A stretch of DNA of 64,000 nucleotides from Oceanospirillaceae bacterium (GCA_018647765.1 JABGSN010000041.1:1-64000), one strand, 5' to 3'. Shown: positions 41,579 to 50,722, counted from the first letter of the stretch. The notes: generated from the sequence alone by a model not told the origin. Numbers and translations are program-made.

Positions 41579-41971
41579 ATGACGTCGCCCCAAGCCGCCA
41601 TCCAAACAGATATTGAAATATACATTAAGTCCGTCAGTCCCGAAGTCATAAAGGCTTGGTTAGAAAACTGCACCTCTAGCTTAACAGTAAAAAGCTCGAG
41701 CCCTAAACGTCAGGCTTATTGGGCAACCTTTGCAGGCACTGAGCAAGAGTTTGAAATTATTACCCTTAACAAGGTTGAAAGTAACTTCAGTAGTGTTTGG
41801 TTTAATACCAGCAACACACCATGGGTAGACGACAGGGCCTGCGCCCTCAGTGCTCTTGCACACTTTCAATCAAGCGTACGATGCGTTGCATCGGGCTGGC
41901 AAGAAGGTGACGCCCCGGATCAGTGGTTAAATATTGATACCCAAGGCGAAACCACTATTGATTGGTTATAA
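41579..41971 (+). CDS. conserved-looking hypothetical protein downstream of dapE
   Basis: A 130-residue protein without signal peptide or membrane segments starts 2 bp after the dapE stop, so it is almost certainly co-transcribed. It contains several tryptophans and a polar C-terminus (EGDAPDQWLNIDTQGETTIDWL). I do not recognise the family. Position suggests a link with the dap genes, but no function can be stated. Confidence 0.7.
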   Translation: MTSPQAAIQTDIEIYIKSVSPEVIKAWLENCTSSLTVKSSSPKRQAYWATFAGTEQEFEIITLNKVESNFSSVWFNTSNTPWVDDRACALSALAHFQSSVRCVASGWQEGDAPDQWLNIDTQGETTIDWL

Positions 41972-41990
41972 ACCATGCACATGATTAAAG

Positions 41991-42026
41991 TTGTGACTGT
42001 AGTTACAACCACAGCTATAGTCGCAA
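41991..42026 (+). terminator. 12-bp hairpin after the dap operon
   Basis: TTGTGACTGTAG can pair along its full length with CTATAGTCGCAA around a 12-nt loop if two G-U pairs are allowed. No T-run follows, so it may be a 3' stabilising structure or part of a Rho-dependent terminator rather than an intrinsic terminator. It lies 20 bp past the last gene of the operon. Confidence 0.35.
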
Positions 42027-42125
42027 GCCACCGATTTCCATACCAAGCCAACAATCCATAAAAACTTTATCTATTGCCTGATTTTGTGTAACAGTTAGGG
42101 GTTCAATACGATTAAGGACAGTAAC

Positions 42126-42953
42126 ATGCTCACCCCCAATCAGCTCGACCACTTTAATCAGCAAGGTTACCTAGTGATCCAGGACTTTATCAAGCCCCAA
42201 CAACGCCATGCATTAATGGCTCGGGCTCAACAGCTGATTGAAGACTTTGAGCCACCCATAAAACGGTCAGTATTCACCACCGACGAACAGGAACGCACTA
42301 GTGATGACTACTTTTTGAGTTCGGGCAATCAAACACGCTTTTTCTTTGAAGAAAAAGCCATCGACAGCGACGGCAACTTCACCGTAGCCAAGCAGCAATC
42401 CATCAATAAGATAGGCCATGGACAACATGAGCATGACCCGGTCTACAAAGCTACGGTAACTGCGTTAGATTTTAACAACATAGGACAGCAACTGGGGCTA
42501 AATAAACCCCGCGCAGTACAGTCTATGCATATCTTTAAACAGCCCGGAATCGGCGGTGAAGTAGGTCTGCATCAAGATTCTACCTTTTTATACACGCAGC
42601 CAAAAAGCTGTATTGGCTTTTGGATGGCATTAGAAGACGCCACCGTAGATAACGGTTGTTTGCAAGCCATGGCTGGGGGGCACACAATCCCACTAAAGCA
42701 GCGCTTTAAGCGTGCAGCCAATGGCGGCACAGAATTTGAAACTCTCGATACCAGTCCATGGCCAGAACAGCCACTGACTATGCTGGAGGTGCCTGCCGGC
42801 ACTTTGATCATCTTGCATGGGCAACTACCTCACTACAGCGCTGCCAATACGTCAAATCATTCTCGTCAAGCCTTTACCCTGCATTTGGTGGACCAGGCCT
42901 GCGACTACCCTGACGACAATTGGCTAGTGATCGGCGATGAGTCGCCTACCTAA
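42126..42953 (+). CDS. phytanoyl-CoA dioxygenase (PhyH) family protein
   Basis: A 275-residue Fe(II)/2-oxoglutarate-dependent oxygenase of the PhyH family. The HxD iron ligands are in GLHQDSTFLY near residue 154 and the distal His in HGQLPHYSAANTSNHSRQAFTLH near residue 240, with the following Arg to bind 2-oxoglutarate. The overall layout resembles animal PHYHD1 and related bacterial proteins more than ectoine hydroxylase. The substrate is unknown. It stands alone with its own upstream gap, and its end overlaps the convergent GNAT gene by 30 bp. Confidence 0.85.
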   Translation: MLTPNQLDHFNQQGYLVIQDFIKPQQRHALMARAQQLIEDFEPPIKRSVFTTDEQERTSDDYFLSSGNQTRFFFEEKAIDSDGNFTVAKQQSINKIGHGQHEHDPVYKATVTALDFNNIGQQLGLNKPRAVQSMHIFKQPGIGGEVGLHQDSTFLYTQPKSCIGFWMALEDATVDNGCLQAMAGGHTIPLKQRFKRAANGGTEFETLDTSPWPEQPLTMLEVPAGTLIILHGQLPHYSAANTSNHSRQAFTLHLVDQACDYPDDNWLVIGDESPT

Positions 42954-43355
42954 CACTACTGAGGGGTCCACCACATAGTCTAGGTGATCATAAAAATCCA
43001 ACACCTTAAGGTTGCTGTCGCGCACATAAAGATTAATTTTTGGACACTCAAGCGCCAACAAAAAGGTGTCACAATAAGCCATCAGCAACCGGCCTAAACC
43101 TCGCCCTTGGTAGGATGGGTGAACGGCTAGGTAATATACGCTACCACGATGGCCGTCATAGCCTAACATTACGCTGGCCACTAGCGATTCTTGGTCACGT
43201 ACTACAAACAATCCGCCCACAGGATCTTTGAGCTTACGCTCGATATCTTTATGGGGATCGTTCCAGTGCTTGGTAAGGCCACACTCTTGCCACAGCAGCA
43301 CTAACGCGTCGGTATGCGCCACATCAAAACGCTCTACCGCGTATTCAGGCGTCAT
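42924..43355 (-). CDS. GNAT family N-acetyltransferase
   Basis: A GCN5-related acetyltransferase of about 143 residues. The acetyl-CoA-binding motif A is seen in YYLAVHPSYQGRGLGRLLMAYC, and the end contains NLKVLDFYDHLDY typical of YpeA-like enzymes. I start it at the internal MTPEYAVERF, which shortens the overlap with the upstream lipase gene to 11 bp. The acetyl acceptor is unknown. Start overlap suggests co-expression with the lipase gene. Confidence 0.87.
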   Translation of the reverse strand: MTPEYAVERFDVAHTDALVLLWQECGLTKHWNDPHKDIERKLKDPVGGLFVVRDQESLVASVMLGYDGHRGSVYYLAVHPSYQGRGLGRLLMAYCDTFLLALECPKINLYVRDSNLKVLDFYDHLDYVVDPSVVLGRRLIADH

Positions 43356-44322
43356 GGTCCTTACCCAACCAAGCCAATAGATCGTCAATCACTTGCTGTT
43401 TGTTAGGCTCATTAATCATCTCATGGCGGCCATTGGGGTAGAGCTTGTAAGTCACGTCTAGAGCACCGGCTCTTTTTAGCGCCCTTTCCAAAGCCACTAC
43501 ATAACCACCTTGATTACCCACTGGGTCCTTGGCCCCAGAGAACATATAAATGGGTAAGTTAGGATCAATTTTGGCCATAGACTCTGGATCATGCACGTCC
43601 GATAAGCCATGGAACAAGTCGAACCAAAATTGATTGCTTATGTCATGGCCGGCCAAGGGGTCTGCTATATAAGCATCAACCACCTCATTATCTGAACTTA
43701 TCCAGTCTTTAGGCGTGCGAGCAGGCTTAAAGGCATTGTTATAATGACCAAAGGTTAGTCGATCAATTAAACTGCTACGGCCCAAAGGCCCTTGCCGCCA
43801 GCGCTCAAATACGGTCGTAATGAGGCCTAGGCGATATAACCAAGGGGGCCTATAACTACTGGAAGAAAGTACTAAACCCTTGAGGTGGGGTTTTAACCGC
43901 TTGGCATAGCGTTGCACCACATGTGTAGCCACAAACGTACCCATACTATGGCCAAAAATTGTTAAGGGCTGTGTCCATTGCGCTTGCAAGTGCCCAATGA
44001 TCGTCGCCTGATCAGCAACAAGCTTATTCCACCCATCGTGGTCAGCAACGTGACCTCGCTGTGCATCAGATACACAAGTTAAGCCGTGGCCACGATAGTC
44101 GCCGACACTCACATTGTATCCGGCGGGATTTAGCTGTTTGGCTAGAGCACCGTATCGAGCACCATGCTCACCTACACCGTGCATGATATGCAGCCACCCA
44201 ATGGCGTCAGTGACCGGCCACAGATGAACTTGTAAAACAACATCGGTGTCGTCTTCAGCTTCAATACTGATTAATTGATGGTTATCTTGTAACAATGTTC
44301 GAGGCCTAGTTTTAGAAAACAA
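43345..44322 (-). CDS. alpha/beta hydrolase, monoacylglycerol lipase/lysophospholipase-like
   Basis: The 325-residue protein has the PldB/monoacylglycerol lipase pattern: oxyanion region HGVGEHGARYG near residue 49, DYRGHGLT, nucleophile elbow GHSMG near residue 128, acid in SGAKDPVGNQGG near residue 267 and His in YPNGRHEMINEPN near residue 302. It most likely hydrolyses lysophospholipids or monoacylglycerols. No signal peptide is seen, so it probably acts in the cytoplasm. It overlaps the GNAT gene downstream. Confidence 0.87.
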   Translation of the reverse strand: MFSKTRPRTLLQDNHQLISIEAEDDTDVVLQVHLWPVTDAIGWLHIMHGVGEHGARYGALAKQLNPAGYNVSVGDYRGHGLTCVSDAQRGHVADHDGWNKLVADQATIIGHLQAQWTQPLTIFGHSMGTFVATHVVQRYAKRLKPHLKGLVLSSSSYRPPWLYRLGLITTVFERWRQGPLGRSSLIDRLTFGHYNNAFKPARTPKDWISSDNEVVDAYIADPLAGHDISNQFWFDLFHGLSDVHDPESMAKIDPNLPIYMFSGAKDPVGNQGGYVVALERALKRAGALDVTYKLYPNGRHEMINEPNKQQVIDDLLAWLGKDHDA

Positions 44323-44375
44323 GGCCCATTAAAGAGCAATCAAAGGGGACCTGCAATAAAAACCTTGCAGTCAAT

Positions 44376-44735
44376 CTATTCGCTGGCTGTGAAATCAAAC
44401 GCAAACAGTTCGCGACTCCAGCAACCGGCACGTGTAAAGTCCAAAGCCAGTAACTCATCACCGTAACCAAGCTTGGCTAAGGCGTAGGCATCTAGCTCTT
44501 CGGGCAAGCTAACTGCAGCTTCAGCCCGACGTTGCTTAAAGCTGGCACTTTGATAACTAAATTCCTGTGCTTCTTGATCGTACACACAAGCCAAATGCTC
44601 ACACGGGTGCAAACCTTGCAGGTCGTCCTCTTGGCGATTGCCACAAACCGGACAACACAACCCTGCCACAGAGGCGCTTTGATAAACCGGCGCATACGAT
44701 ACGCGGCTAGGTAAAAAACTATGGGTTATGTTCAT
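44376..44735 (-). CDS. small zinc-ribbon-like protein of unknown function
   Basis: A 119-residue protein with CCPVCGNR near residue 30 followed by PCEHLACVYD about 15 residues later. This Cys/His set could bind one zinc ion. The rest is acidic and Ala/Leu-rich with no membrane segment. I do not recognise the family. It is divergent from the outer-membrane-protein gene at 44920, with a 184-bp gap between. Confidence 0.65.
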   Translation of the reverse strand: MNITHSFLPSRVSYAPVYQSASVAGLCCPVCGNRQEDDLQGLHPCEHLACVYDQEAQEFSYQSASFKQRRAEAAVSLPEELDAYALAKLGYGDELLALDFTRAGCWSRELFAFDFTASE

Positions 44736-44849
44736 TTAATTGGCTTCCAAGAACTGTTTGTAACAATGGAGCCATAGTACAAGATTTTGAGTGGCTGCTG
44801 GGTGAGCATTATTTACGCTAGGTGAGCGAAACTAATACACGTGCCAGAT

Positions 44850-44878
44850 TTGCACTCATGTTAAGACAAGACCATAAT
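44850..44878 (+). promoter_or_regulatory. probable promoter of the small outer-membrane protein gene
   Basis: TTGCAC, a 17-bp spacer and CATAAT form a good sigma-70 promoter about 40 bp upstream of the start codon at 44920. Confidence 0.5.
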
Positions 44879-44919
44879 GGCTGCACACTCAATTGCCATA
44901 TTCATAAAGGAATAAATTT

Positions 44920-45510
44920 ATGCGCACACTCAACTCTGTGACACGTTTGGCCTGTTTAGCCACGTGCCTAGCCGTACCCGCCATCAGCATGGCCGCGAGC
45001 AACAATGCCTATATTGGCTTAATCAACACTAGTGGTGCTACTTACATCAATAGCACACACTACACCACCAGTGGCACAGGTACCAAGATAGGTGCTGACA
45101 TGGCCATCAGCAGCCAACTCGGGCTGATGCTTAGCTACCGCAGCGCCAAAGTGAACTCATCTACCAGCGTTAACTACACCGACATTGGCGTGCGTTATCG
45201 CTTAGACGACGCCACCTCCACCTACTTTAGTGCTAACAAAGCTGCCGTTGCCAACAATAGTGAAACCTTATTTATGCTAGGCGCTATGCACCACATGAGT
45301 TTGAGCGGCACATCCGACTTAGTCCTTAAAGCCGGTACCAGCACCTCAAACCTGCTTGACGATTTAGAGTTTGGTGTGGACTTCAGCTTACCTGTGATGG
45401 ATGCGCTGATCTTAAACCTAGGCTATAAATCCAGCGTTTCTAGCCTCGGCAAAAGCAGCACTACTGCAACCTCGTCGGATTACAGTGTAAGCATCAGCTC
45501 TCGCTTTTAA
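44920..45510 (+). CDS. small outer-membrane beta-barrel-like protein
   Basis: A 196-residue protein with a signal peptide (cleavage after SMAA near residue 26) and a mature part rich in Ser, Thr and Gly. It alternates polar and hydrophobic residues as in beta strands (LGLMLSYRSAKVN, TDIGVRYRLDD) and ends in Phe (SVSISSRF), the signal read by BamA. An 8-strand barrel is plausible from its length. AAAGGAA supports the start. No family is recognised and the function is unknown. Confidence 0.7.
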   Translation: MRTLNSVTRLACLATCLAVPAISMAASNNAYIGLINTSGATYINSTHYTTSGTGTKIGADMAISSQLGLMLSYRSAKVNSSTSVNYTDIGVRYRLDDATSTYFSANKAAVANNSETLFMLGAMHHMSLSGTSDLVLKAGTSTSNLLDDLEFGVDFSLPVMDALILNLGYKSSVSSLGKSSTTATSSDYSVSISSRF

Positions 45511-45522
45511 CGCACGGCCCAA

Positions 45523-46416
45523 TTAAAGCAAGGCGTTATCAAAAAAGGCCACCACCCGACGAGCATATTCGTCGGATTTTTGGGTATCAAATTTAGTGTG
45601 TCCAAGTTGCGCTTCGTACCACAGCTCTTTTTCGCCACAAGCCGCATCAAAGATCCACTGTCCACTGTCTACAGAAACCACAATGTCTTTGCCACCTTGC
45701 ATAATAAACAAAGGCGTCGTGCAAAGTTGAGCGGCGGCCTTGGTGGCGTCAGCTTGCTCCACCTCCATCCCCAATATAGTCTCGGCCCATATAGAAATCA
45801 TCGGTGCAAACGGGAATGCAGGCAAACCAGTAAAATATTCAACCGACACGTTAATGGTGTCCTGTAACGATGAAAACGGGCTCACTGCCACCACCGCGGC
45901 AATCGCCTGATTTTGAGCTGCATATTCGATAACCATGGCAGCACCCATGGAGTTGCCCAACAAACCAACCTTGTCAGCATGAGCACCTTGTTCGTCAATC
46001 AAGTAGTTGTACCAGGTTTGTAGGTCATCCATTTCTCGAACGCCAAAACTGATTTCATCACCATCGTTCAGGTCATGAGCCCTCACACTACTTATTAATA
46101 CGCCATAGCCTGCATCTTGCAGCATTTTGGCTTCTTCAAACATATAACTACGGTCGGCCTTAAAGCCATGTTGCAACATCACGTAGGCACCATTGTGAGT
46201 GCTTGAAAAATAGGCATGTAATTGTTGGCCGTCCTGATTAGTGCGCACAACTTCACTCACTTGCAGATCAAAATCATACACCGAGTGTTTGGGCGGGCTA
46301 CGAGTTTCTAACGGATAGTGCACCAAATCATTGGCTTGCTGATAAGTCACCCACAAAAATGCGGCCACTAAAACGGTGCTCACAACGGCCAAAAGCCACT
46401 GCATTATTTTTTTCAT
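45523..46416 (-). CDS. membrane-anchored alpha/beta hydrolase
   Basis: The 297-residue protein has an N-terminal hydrophobic anchor (residues 7-24) and an alpha/beta hydrolase domain, probably facing the periplasm. Seen are HGFKADRSYMFEEAKML near residue 79, the nucleophile elbow GNSMGAAM near residue 153, the acid near GGKDIVVSVDSG and the His in AQLGHTKFD near residue 275. It resembles the YqkD/BAAT-like group. The substrate is unknown. It lies 8 bp downstream of tag, which suggests co-transcription. Confidence 0.82.
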   Translation of the reverse strand: MKKIMQWLLAVVSTVLVAAFLWVTYQQANDLVHYPLETRSPPKHSVYDFDLQVSEVVRTNQDGQQLHAYFSSTHNGAYVMLQHGFKADRSYMFEEAKMLQDAGYGVLISSVRAHDLNDGDEISFGVREMDDLQTWYNYLIDEQGAHADKVGLLGNSMGAAMVIEYAAQNQAIAAVVAVSPFSSLQDTINVSVEYFTGLPAFPFAPMISIWAETILGMEVEQADATKAAAQLCTTPLFIMQGGKDIVVSVDSGQWIFDAACGEKELWYEAQLGHTKFDTQKSDEYARRVVAFFDNALL

Positions 46417-46424
46417 AGTTGTTC

Positions 46425-47000
46425 CTAGTTACATTGTGAGTAGCAAAAGCAACCCACCAGATGATCGTTAACCATGCCTATGGATTGCATGTACGCATAG
46501 ATGCCAATGGGACCAACAAATTTAAAACCGCGGGCTTTTAAATCTTTGGCAATATTGGCGGAGAGTTCCGTTTGGGCAGGAATTTGGTGGTCTTGGTTAA
46601 ATCTGTTGACGATGGTCTGGCCATTAACAAAACCCCAGATATAGGCATCAAAACTGCCAAACTCTTGCTGCACGGCAATAAACTTGCCAGCGTTATTGAC
46701 CACACTTTGTACTTTGAGGCGGTTGCGAATAATGCCTTTATCTTGCAACGCGTGAGCGATGTCGTCAGGCGTGAAGGCCGCCAATTTGGCTAACTCATAG
46801 TTACAAAATACACGTTTATAGTGATGACGTCGCTTGAGTATGGTGATCCATGACAATCCTGCCTGCGCACCCTCCAACACGAGCTGTTCGAACAGCCGCA
46901 CATCGTCGTGCACCGGCCGCCCCCATTCTTCATCGTGGTAAGTGACATATAGGGCATCTTTTGTAGGCCAGCTGCAACGCGTAACTTGCTCTGTGTGCAT
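46425..47000 (-). CDS. tag: DNA-3-methyladenine glycosylase I
   Basis: Tag cuts 3-methyladenine from alkylated DNA to start base excision repair. The 191-residue protein begins with the zinc-binding Cys and has RCSWPTKDALYVTYHDEEWGRP, LVLEGAQAGLSWITILKRR and the final zinc-ligand region with HLVGCFCY. The late KFVGPIGIYAYMQSIGMVNDH is a family signature. Length fits E. coli Tag (187). Confidence 0.97.
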   Translation of the reverse strand: MHTEQVTRCSWPTKDALYVTYHDEEWGRPVHDDVRLFEQLVLEGAQAGLSWITILKRRHHYKRVFCNYELAKLAAFTPDDIAHALQDKGIIRNRLKVQSVVNNAGKFIAVQQEFGSFDAYIWGFVNGQTIVNRFNQDHQIPAQTELSANIAKDLKARGFKFVGPIGIYAYMQSIGMVNDHLVGCFCYSQCN

Positions 47001-47148
47001 TATTTTCTCGCTTCATACCAAGGTAGCATTATCATATGCAGTTATAGCGAAAAAAGAAATCAACTATGGGGAAACCCGCCCAAAGCATACGACTATTTGA
47101 CACTTTATGTTATTATGAATATCCGTTTTTAATCCAGTGATTTAGCAC

Positions 47149-47952
47149 ATGAACCATTTTTTTCGATTGCTCGTCGGCGCAACCATGGTTGCCATGTGCG
47201 CTTTGCCCGCCCATGCCGCAAGCTTTAAACAAGCCAAAAAGCACTATGCCGCAGCCGATTATTCGGCTGCCATCGCAGAGCTACAACCCCTTGCCAAAGC
47301 TGGCAATGCAGATGCCAATAACTTACTTGGTGAAATGTATTTACAAGGCGCGGGCGTGAATAGCGACATCACCCTAGCTAAAACCTTTTTTGAAGCCGGT
47401 GCTCGAGTAGGGCACTTGGCTGCATTGGCTAATTTAGCCGACATCCTTAACCGCGAGTACAAGGTCGAGCTAGTCACTCTGGAACCACTGGCTGAAGCGG
47501 GTAATGCCAAGGCACAGAATCGATTGGGCCGGATGTACGAATTTGGCCAAGGTCACAGCATTAACCCACAAGCTGCATACGCTTGGTATAAAAAAGCGGC
47601 CGACCAGGGCCTCATGAACGGCCGTATGAATTTGGCACGGGCCCACAACTTTGGTTTGGGTACGGAGCAAGATTTTGTTAAAGCCGAAGCCGGCTATTTA
47701 GCGAATGCCAAGGCCGGCCACGTCGACAGCATGTTCTTTTTAGGCACCATGCATTTTGCCCAAGTTAGCCAAGCCGGCTTAGACTCTGATCGTCAGGCGT
47801 ATGCATGGCTTAAGGTGGCGGCACAAAATGGTCACGCCACAGCGGCCGCTATGGTGACCCGCTTGGCCATCAAGCTAGGAGACAACCTAAGCCAAGGCGA
47901 TGCCTTGTATCAAGACTACGCCACCCGCTATACCAGCGCTGCGGCCAACTAA
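47149..47952 (+). CDS. Sel1-repeat (TPR-like) periplasmic protein
   Basis: A 267-residue protein with a signal peptide (cleavage after AHA near residue 24) and several Sel1-type repeats. They are seen as NADANNLLGEMYLQGAGV near residue 53, NAKAQNRLGRMYEFGQGH near residue 118 and LMNGRMNLARAHNFGLGT near residue 154. Such repeats form helical scaffolds for protein-protein contact. The role is unknown. An RDD-domain gene starts one base after its stop. Confidence 0.85.
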   Translation: MNHFFRLLVGATMVAMCALPAHAASFKQAKKHYAAADYSAAIAELQPLAKAGNADANNLLGEMYLQGAGVNSDITLAKTFFEAGARVGHLAALANLADILNREYKVELVTLEPLAEAGNAKAQNRLGRMYEFGQGHSINPQAAYAWYKKAADQGLMNGRMNLARAHNFGLGTEQDFVKAEAGYLANAKAGHVDSMFFLGTMHFAQVSQAGLDSDRQAYAWLKVAAQNGHATAAAMVTRLAIKLGDNLSQGDALYQDYATRYTSAAAN

Positions 47953-47953
47953 C

Positions 47954-48391
47954 ATGAGCCGACGCTTTAACAGCCATAACCTGCCCAACGCCAGCTTAGT
48001 CAAACGGCTCATGGCAATGATGTACGACACGCTACTAGTCGTCGCTGTGTGGATGTTGGTGGGTTATGTGTTTATTGCATTTAACGATGGCGAGGCGGTG
48101 TCTGGGCCACTCTTTAATAGCAGTATTTTTTTGGTAACCTTTTTGTTTTTTGCGCTATTTTGGACTCGGTCCGGGCAAACGCTAGGCATGATTGCTTGGC
48201 GGCTTCGAGTAGAGACCGACGACGGTCAGGCGCTTGACGCTAAGCAGTCTTTATTGCGCTTTATGGGGGCACTATTTTCCGCCCTAGTATTAGGCTTAGG
48301 TTACTGGTGGATTTTGGTCGACGCCAACAATCTCAGCTGGCATGACCGCTGGTCGAACAGCCGCATCGTACAACTGCCAAAACAGCCCTAG
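47954..48391 (+). CDS. RDD family membrane protein
   Basis: The 145-residue protein has the RDD domain, with the Arg and Asp residues in KRLMAMMYDTLLV near residue 18, two or three membrane segments (about 22-42, 57-75 and 110-130) and RSGQTLGMIAWRLRVETDDG. The true start ATG directly follows the Sel1 gene stop; the track ORF begins upstream inside that gene. The function of RDD proteins is poorly known, although transport has been proposed. It abuts convergent lptG. Confidence 0.87.
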   Translation: MSRRFNSHNLPNASLVKRLMAMMYDTLLVVAVWMLVGYVFIAFNDGEAVSGPLFNSSIFLVTFLFFALFWTRSGQTLGMIAWRLRVETDDGQALDAKQSLLRFMGALFSALVLGLGYWWILVDANNLSWHDRWSNSRIVQLPKQP

Positions 48392-49438
48392 TTAACCGGC
48401 TCTACGCAGCAGCCACCCGCCACCCGCCACACACGCTATTATCGGCAACAGATAGGCCAGCAATGGCGTAAAGCCAAACACACTACTAGCTGGGCCTAGC
48501 ACCTCTTGGGCATAATTAAAGGTTAAGCCCACCAGCACCCCCACCAGCACGCGCTGACCTAGCGTCACCGATCGCGTGGAACCAAAGATAAACGATATCG
48601 CCACAAACACCAGAGCCAAGGTGGCTAGGGGCTGGAGTATTTTCTTCCAAAACGCCAGCTCGTAGGGCGCGGCATCTAACCCACTTTGATTTAAGTACTG
48701 GCTATAACCCACAAGGTCTGTAAGCGCCAAATGCTGTGGGTCCATACTCAAGATCGATAACAAATGCGGCTCCAAGGTCACCGCCCAGGGCGCCTGCGGG
48801 TAGGCCAGTTGGCGCAACCGCTGATCTTTAAGCGCGACCACCTGTATGTTGTGCAACGCCCAAGTGCCATCGGTATAGACAGCCTGTTGTGCAAGCAGCG
48901 TTTGCTGCCAGTCTTGTTGCTCAAAACGGTAGCGCGAGACGTCGGCTAAGGTGCCATCGGTTCGGACCGAGCGCACAAATATATAATCGTCATTATCGCG
49001 CAACCAGAAGCCTTTACTAGATGCCACACCCTTATATTGGGCCTGCTGAGCTTCCGCCATTTGCTGGCTATTAGGCGCCACAAACTCACCCATAAGGCCT
49101 GCAAAAACCACAAATACGGCCACCGACTGCATGACCGACCAGACGATACGCCGTAGCGATACGCCCGCCGCTCTCATCACCGTGAGCTCACTATTGTTAG
49201 CTAACGTACCTAACCCTACTAAGCAGCCCACCAACACCGTTAATGGCATAAACTCATACACCCGCCTAGGCACGGTTAACGCAATATAAGTCAGCACCTG
49301 GCTGAAACTAGCGCCATGATCGAGGGCGTCCAATTCACTGCCCAGTGCAGTCATTAAATCGAGACCGAGAATCACCAACAGCACTATGGCCACTGCCGCC
49401 CAGATGTGTTTTGCGATATACCAATCAAGTAGGCGCAT
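48392..49438 (-). CDS. lptG: LPS export ABC transporter permease LptG
   Basis: LptG with LptF forms the inner-membrane channel of LptB2FG, which extracts LPS and passes it to LptC. The 348-residue protein begins MRLLDWYIAKHIWAAVAIVLL (19 codons inside the track ORF), has an N-terminal pair of membrane segments, a beta-jellyroll periplasmic domain and four further segments with VAISFIFGSTRSVTLGQR near residue 280. It overlaps the lptF end by 14 bp. Confidence 0.95.
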   Translation of the reverse strand: MRLLDWYIAKHIWAAVAIVLLVILGLDLMTALGSELDALDHGASFSQVLTYIALTVPRRVYEFMPLTVLVGCLVGLGTLANNSELTVMRAAGVSLRRIVWSVMQSVAVFVVFAGLMGEFVAPNSQQMAEAQQAQYKGVASSKGFWLRDNDDYIFVRSVRTDGTLADVSRYRFEQQDWQQTLLAQQAVYTDGTWALHNIQVVALKDQRLRQLAYPQAPWAVTLEPHLLSILSMDPQHLALTDLVGYSQYLNQSGLDAAPYELAFWKKILQPLATLALVFVAISFIFGSTRSVTLGQRVLVGVLVGLTFNYAQEVLGPASSVFGFTPLLAYLLPIIACVAGGGWLLRRAG

Positions 49439-50540
49439 GATGATTTTCCTGGTGACGCAAACGGCCCACAATAGAACGTATAAAGGGTCCCGCAAATAAC
49501 AACACCAAACCGATCATCAAGAAACCGGTATGCAAGGCCACGATTTTAATATCGGCACCAGCCAAGCCTTTAGACATGTCATCTCGAAAACTTGTGAGTG
49601 CCGACAAATACATAAGGTAAACGAGTATGGCCGGCAATAGGCGCGTAAAACGGCCTTTACGTGGGTTTACTTGACCCAAGGCAATGGCGATAAAACTCAC
49701 GATAAGGGTCATTAGCGGTAACGATACCCGCCAATAGAGTTGCGCCCGATAGTCGGCCACAGGCGAACCAACCAGCACATTGGTAGGTAAGGTAAAGCCG
49801 CGAGTAATATTGATTTCTAACTCTTGGGTATAGGATCGTACCGCTAATTCTTCAAACTGAGTGATGGTGTAATCTAGCTGCCCAGGTTCACCTTCGGTTC
49901 TAGAACCATTTTTTAATAATAGATAACGGCTTTGGTATTGCTCATCAAATACCTGGCGTGCCGATGTGGATTTAATCACCACCGGTGCAGCGCCTGGCGC
50001 TGGGCGATTAAAGACAAATACATTTTGTAACTGTTGACGGTCATCGCTCATACCTTGCGCATAAATTACCTGGCGCTCAATATTGCCTTGAAAGCGTCCA
50101 GCCACAACACTATCAAACTCGGCTTCGTGGGATTGCTGGTACAACACCTGCTCTACGTTGCGGGAGGTTTCAGGAGCTAACCATAGGCTTAAAAAAGCCA
50201 CTAGCAAGGCCAAGATAGACAAGGGCACTAACACTGCCTTAACCAGCTGCGCTTGGCTCACGCCGTTAGCAAATAACACCGTCAGCTCGTTATCAACACT
50301 GAGCCGGCCCAAGGTTAGCAACACCGCCAAGAAACCACCCAGAGGCAACAAGGTACTTAAGTATGCAGGCAACAGATTGATGATAATTTCCACCACCGCT
50401 TGGGCGTCGAGCTCGCCGGTCACCGCCTTACTGAGGTAGTGGGCAAAGCGACTGCTAGAAATAATAAGCAGCAATACCATGCTTACGGCTAAAGCACTAA
50501 CCAGCACTTCGCGGTTGATATAACGAGTAATGATAGACAA
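49425..50540 (-). CDS. lptF: LPS export ABC transporter permease LptF
   Basis: LptF is the partner of LptG in LPS export. With a TTG start giving (M)SIITRYINREVLVSALAV it has 371 residues, close to the family. The track begins at another TTG 25 codons upstream (50615). Six membrane segments surround a periplasmic beta-jellyroll domain, and the late segment has SFIAIALGQVNPRKGRFTRL. It is divergent from pepA, as in Pseudomonas. Confidence 0.93.
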   Translation of the reverse strand: MSIITRYINREVLVSALAVSMVLLLIISSSRFAHYLSKAVTGELDAQAVVEIIINLLPAYLSTLLPLGGFLAVLLTLGRLSVDNELTVLFANGVSQAQLVKAVLVPLSILALLVAFLSLWLAPETSRNVEQVLYQQSHEAEFDSVVAGRFQGNIERQVIYAQGMSDDRQQLQNVFVFNRPAPGAAPVVIKSTSARQVFDEQYQSRYLLLKNGSRTEGEPGQLDYTITQFEELAVRSYTQELEINITRGFTLPTNVLVGSPVADYRAQLYWRVSLPLMTLIVSFIAIALGQVNPRKGRFTRLLPAILVYLMYLSALTSFRDDMSKGLAGADIKIVALHTGFLMIGLVLLFAGPFIRSIVGRLRHQENHHAPT

Positions 50541-50722
50541 GGTGACGGCTTCTTTAACATACACATGGCTGGACAATGGGCTTAGTGTAGCAGATTTAAT
50601 GTCATTTAAAGCCAATACACCACTAGAGCCTAAGCTAAATTTGGCGTAGAATTTTGCCTTTGCTTCAAACGCCGAAGCAACCTCACATCCGCCACGCCGC
50701 CACGCACTTGTCTGGAGACAAC

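Noticed and set aside
44351-44370. Terminator after the zinc-ribbon gene
   Set aside because: CTGCAA and TTGCAG form only a 6-bp stem with an 8-nt loop and no T-run.
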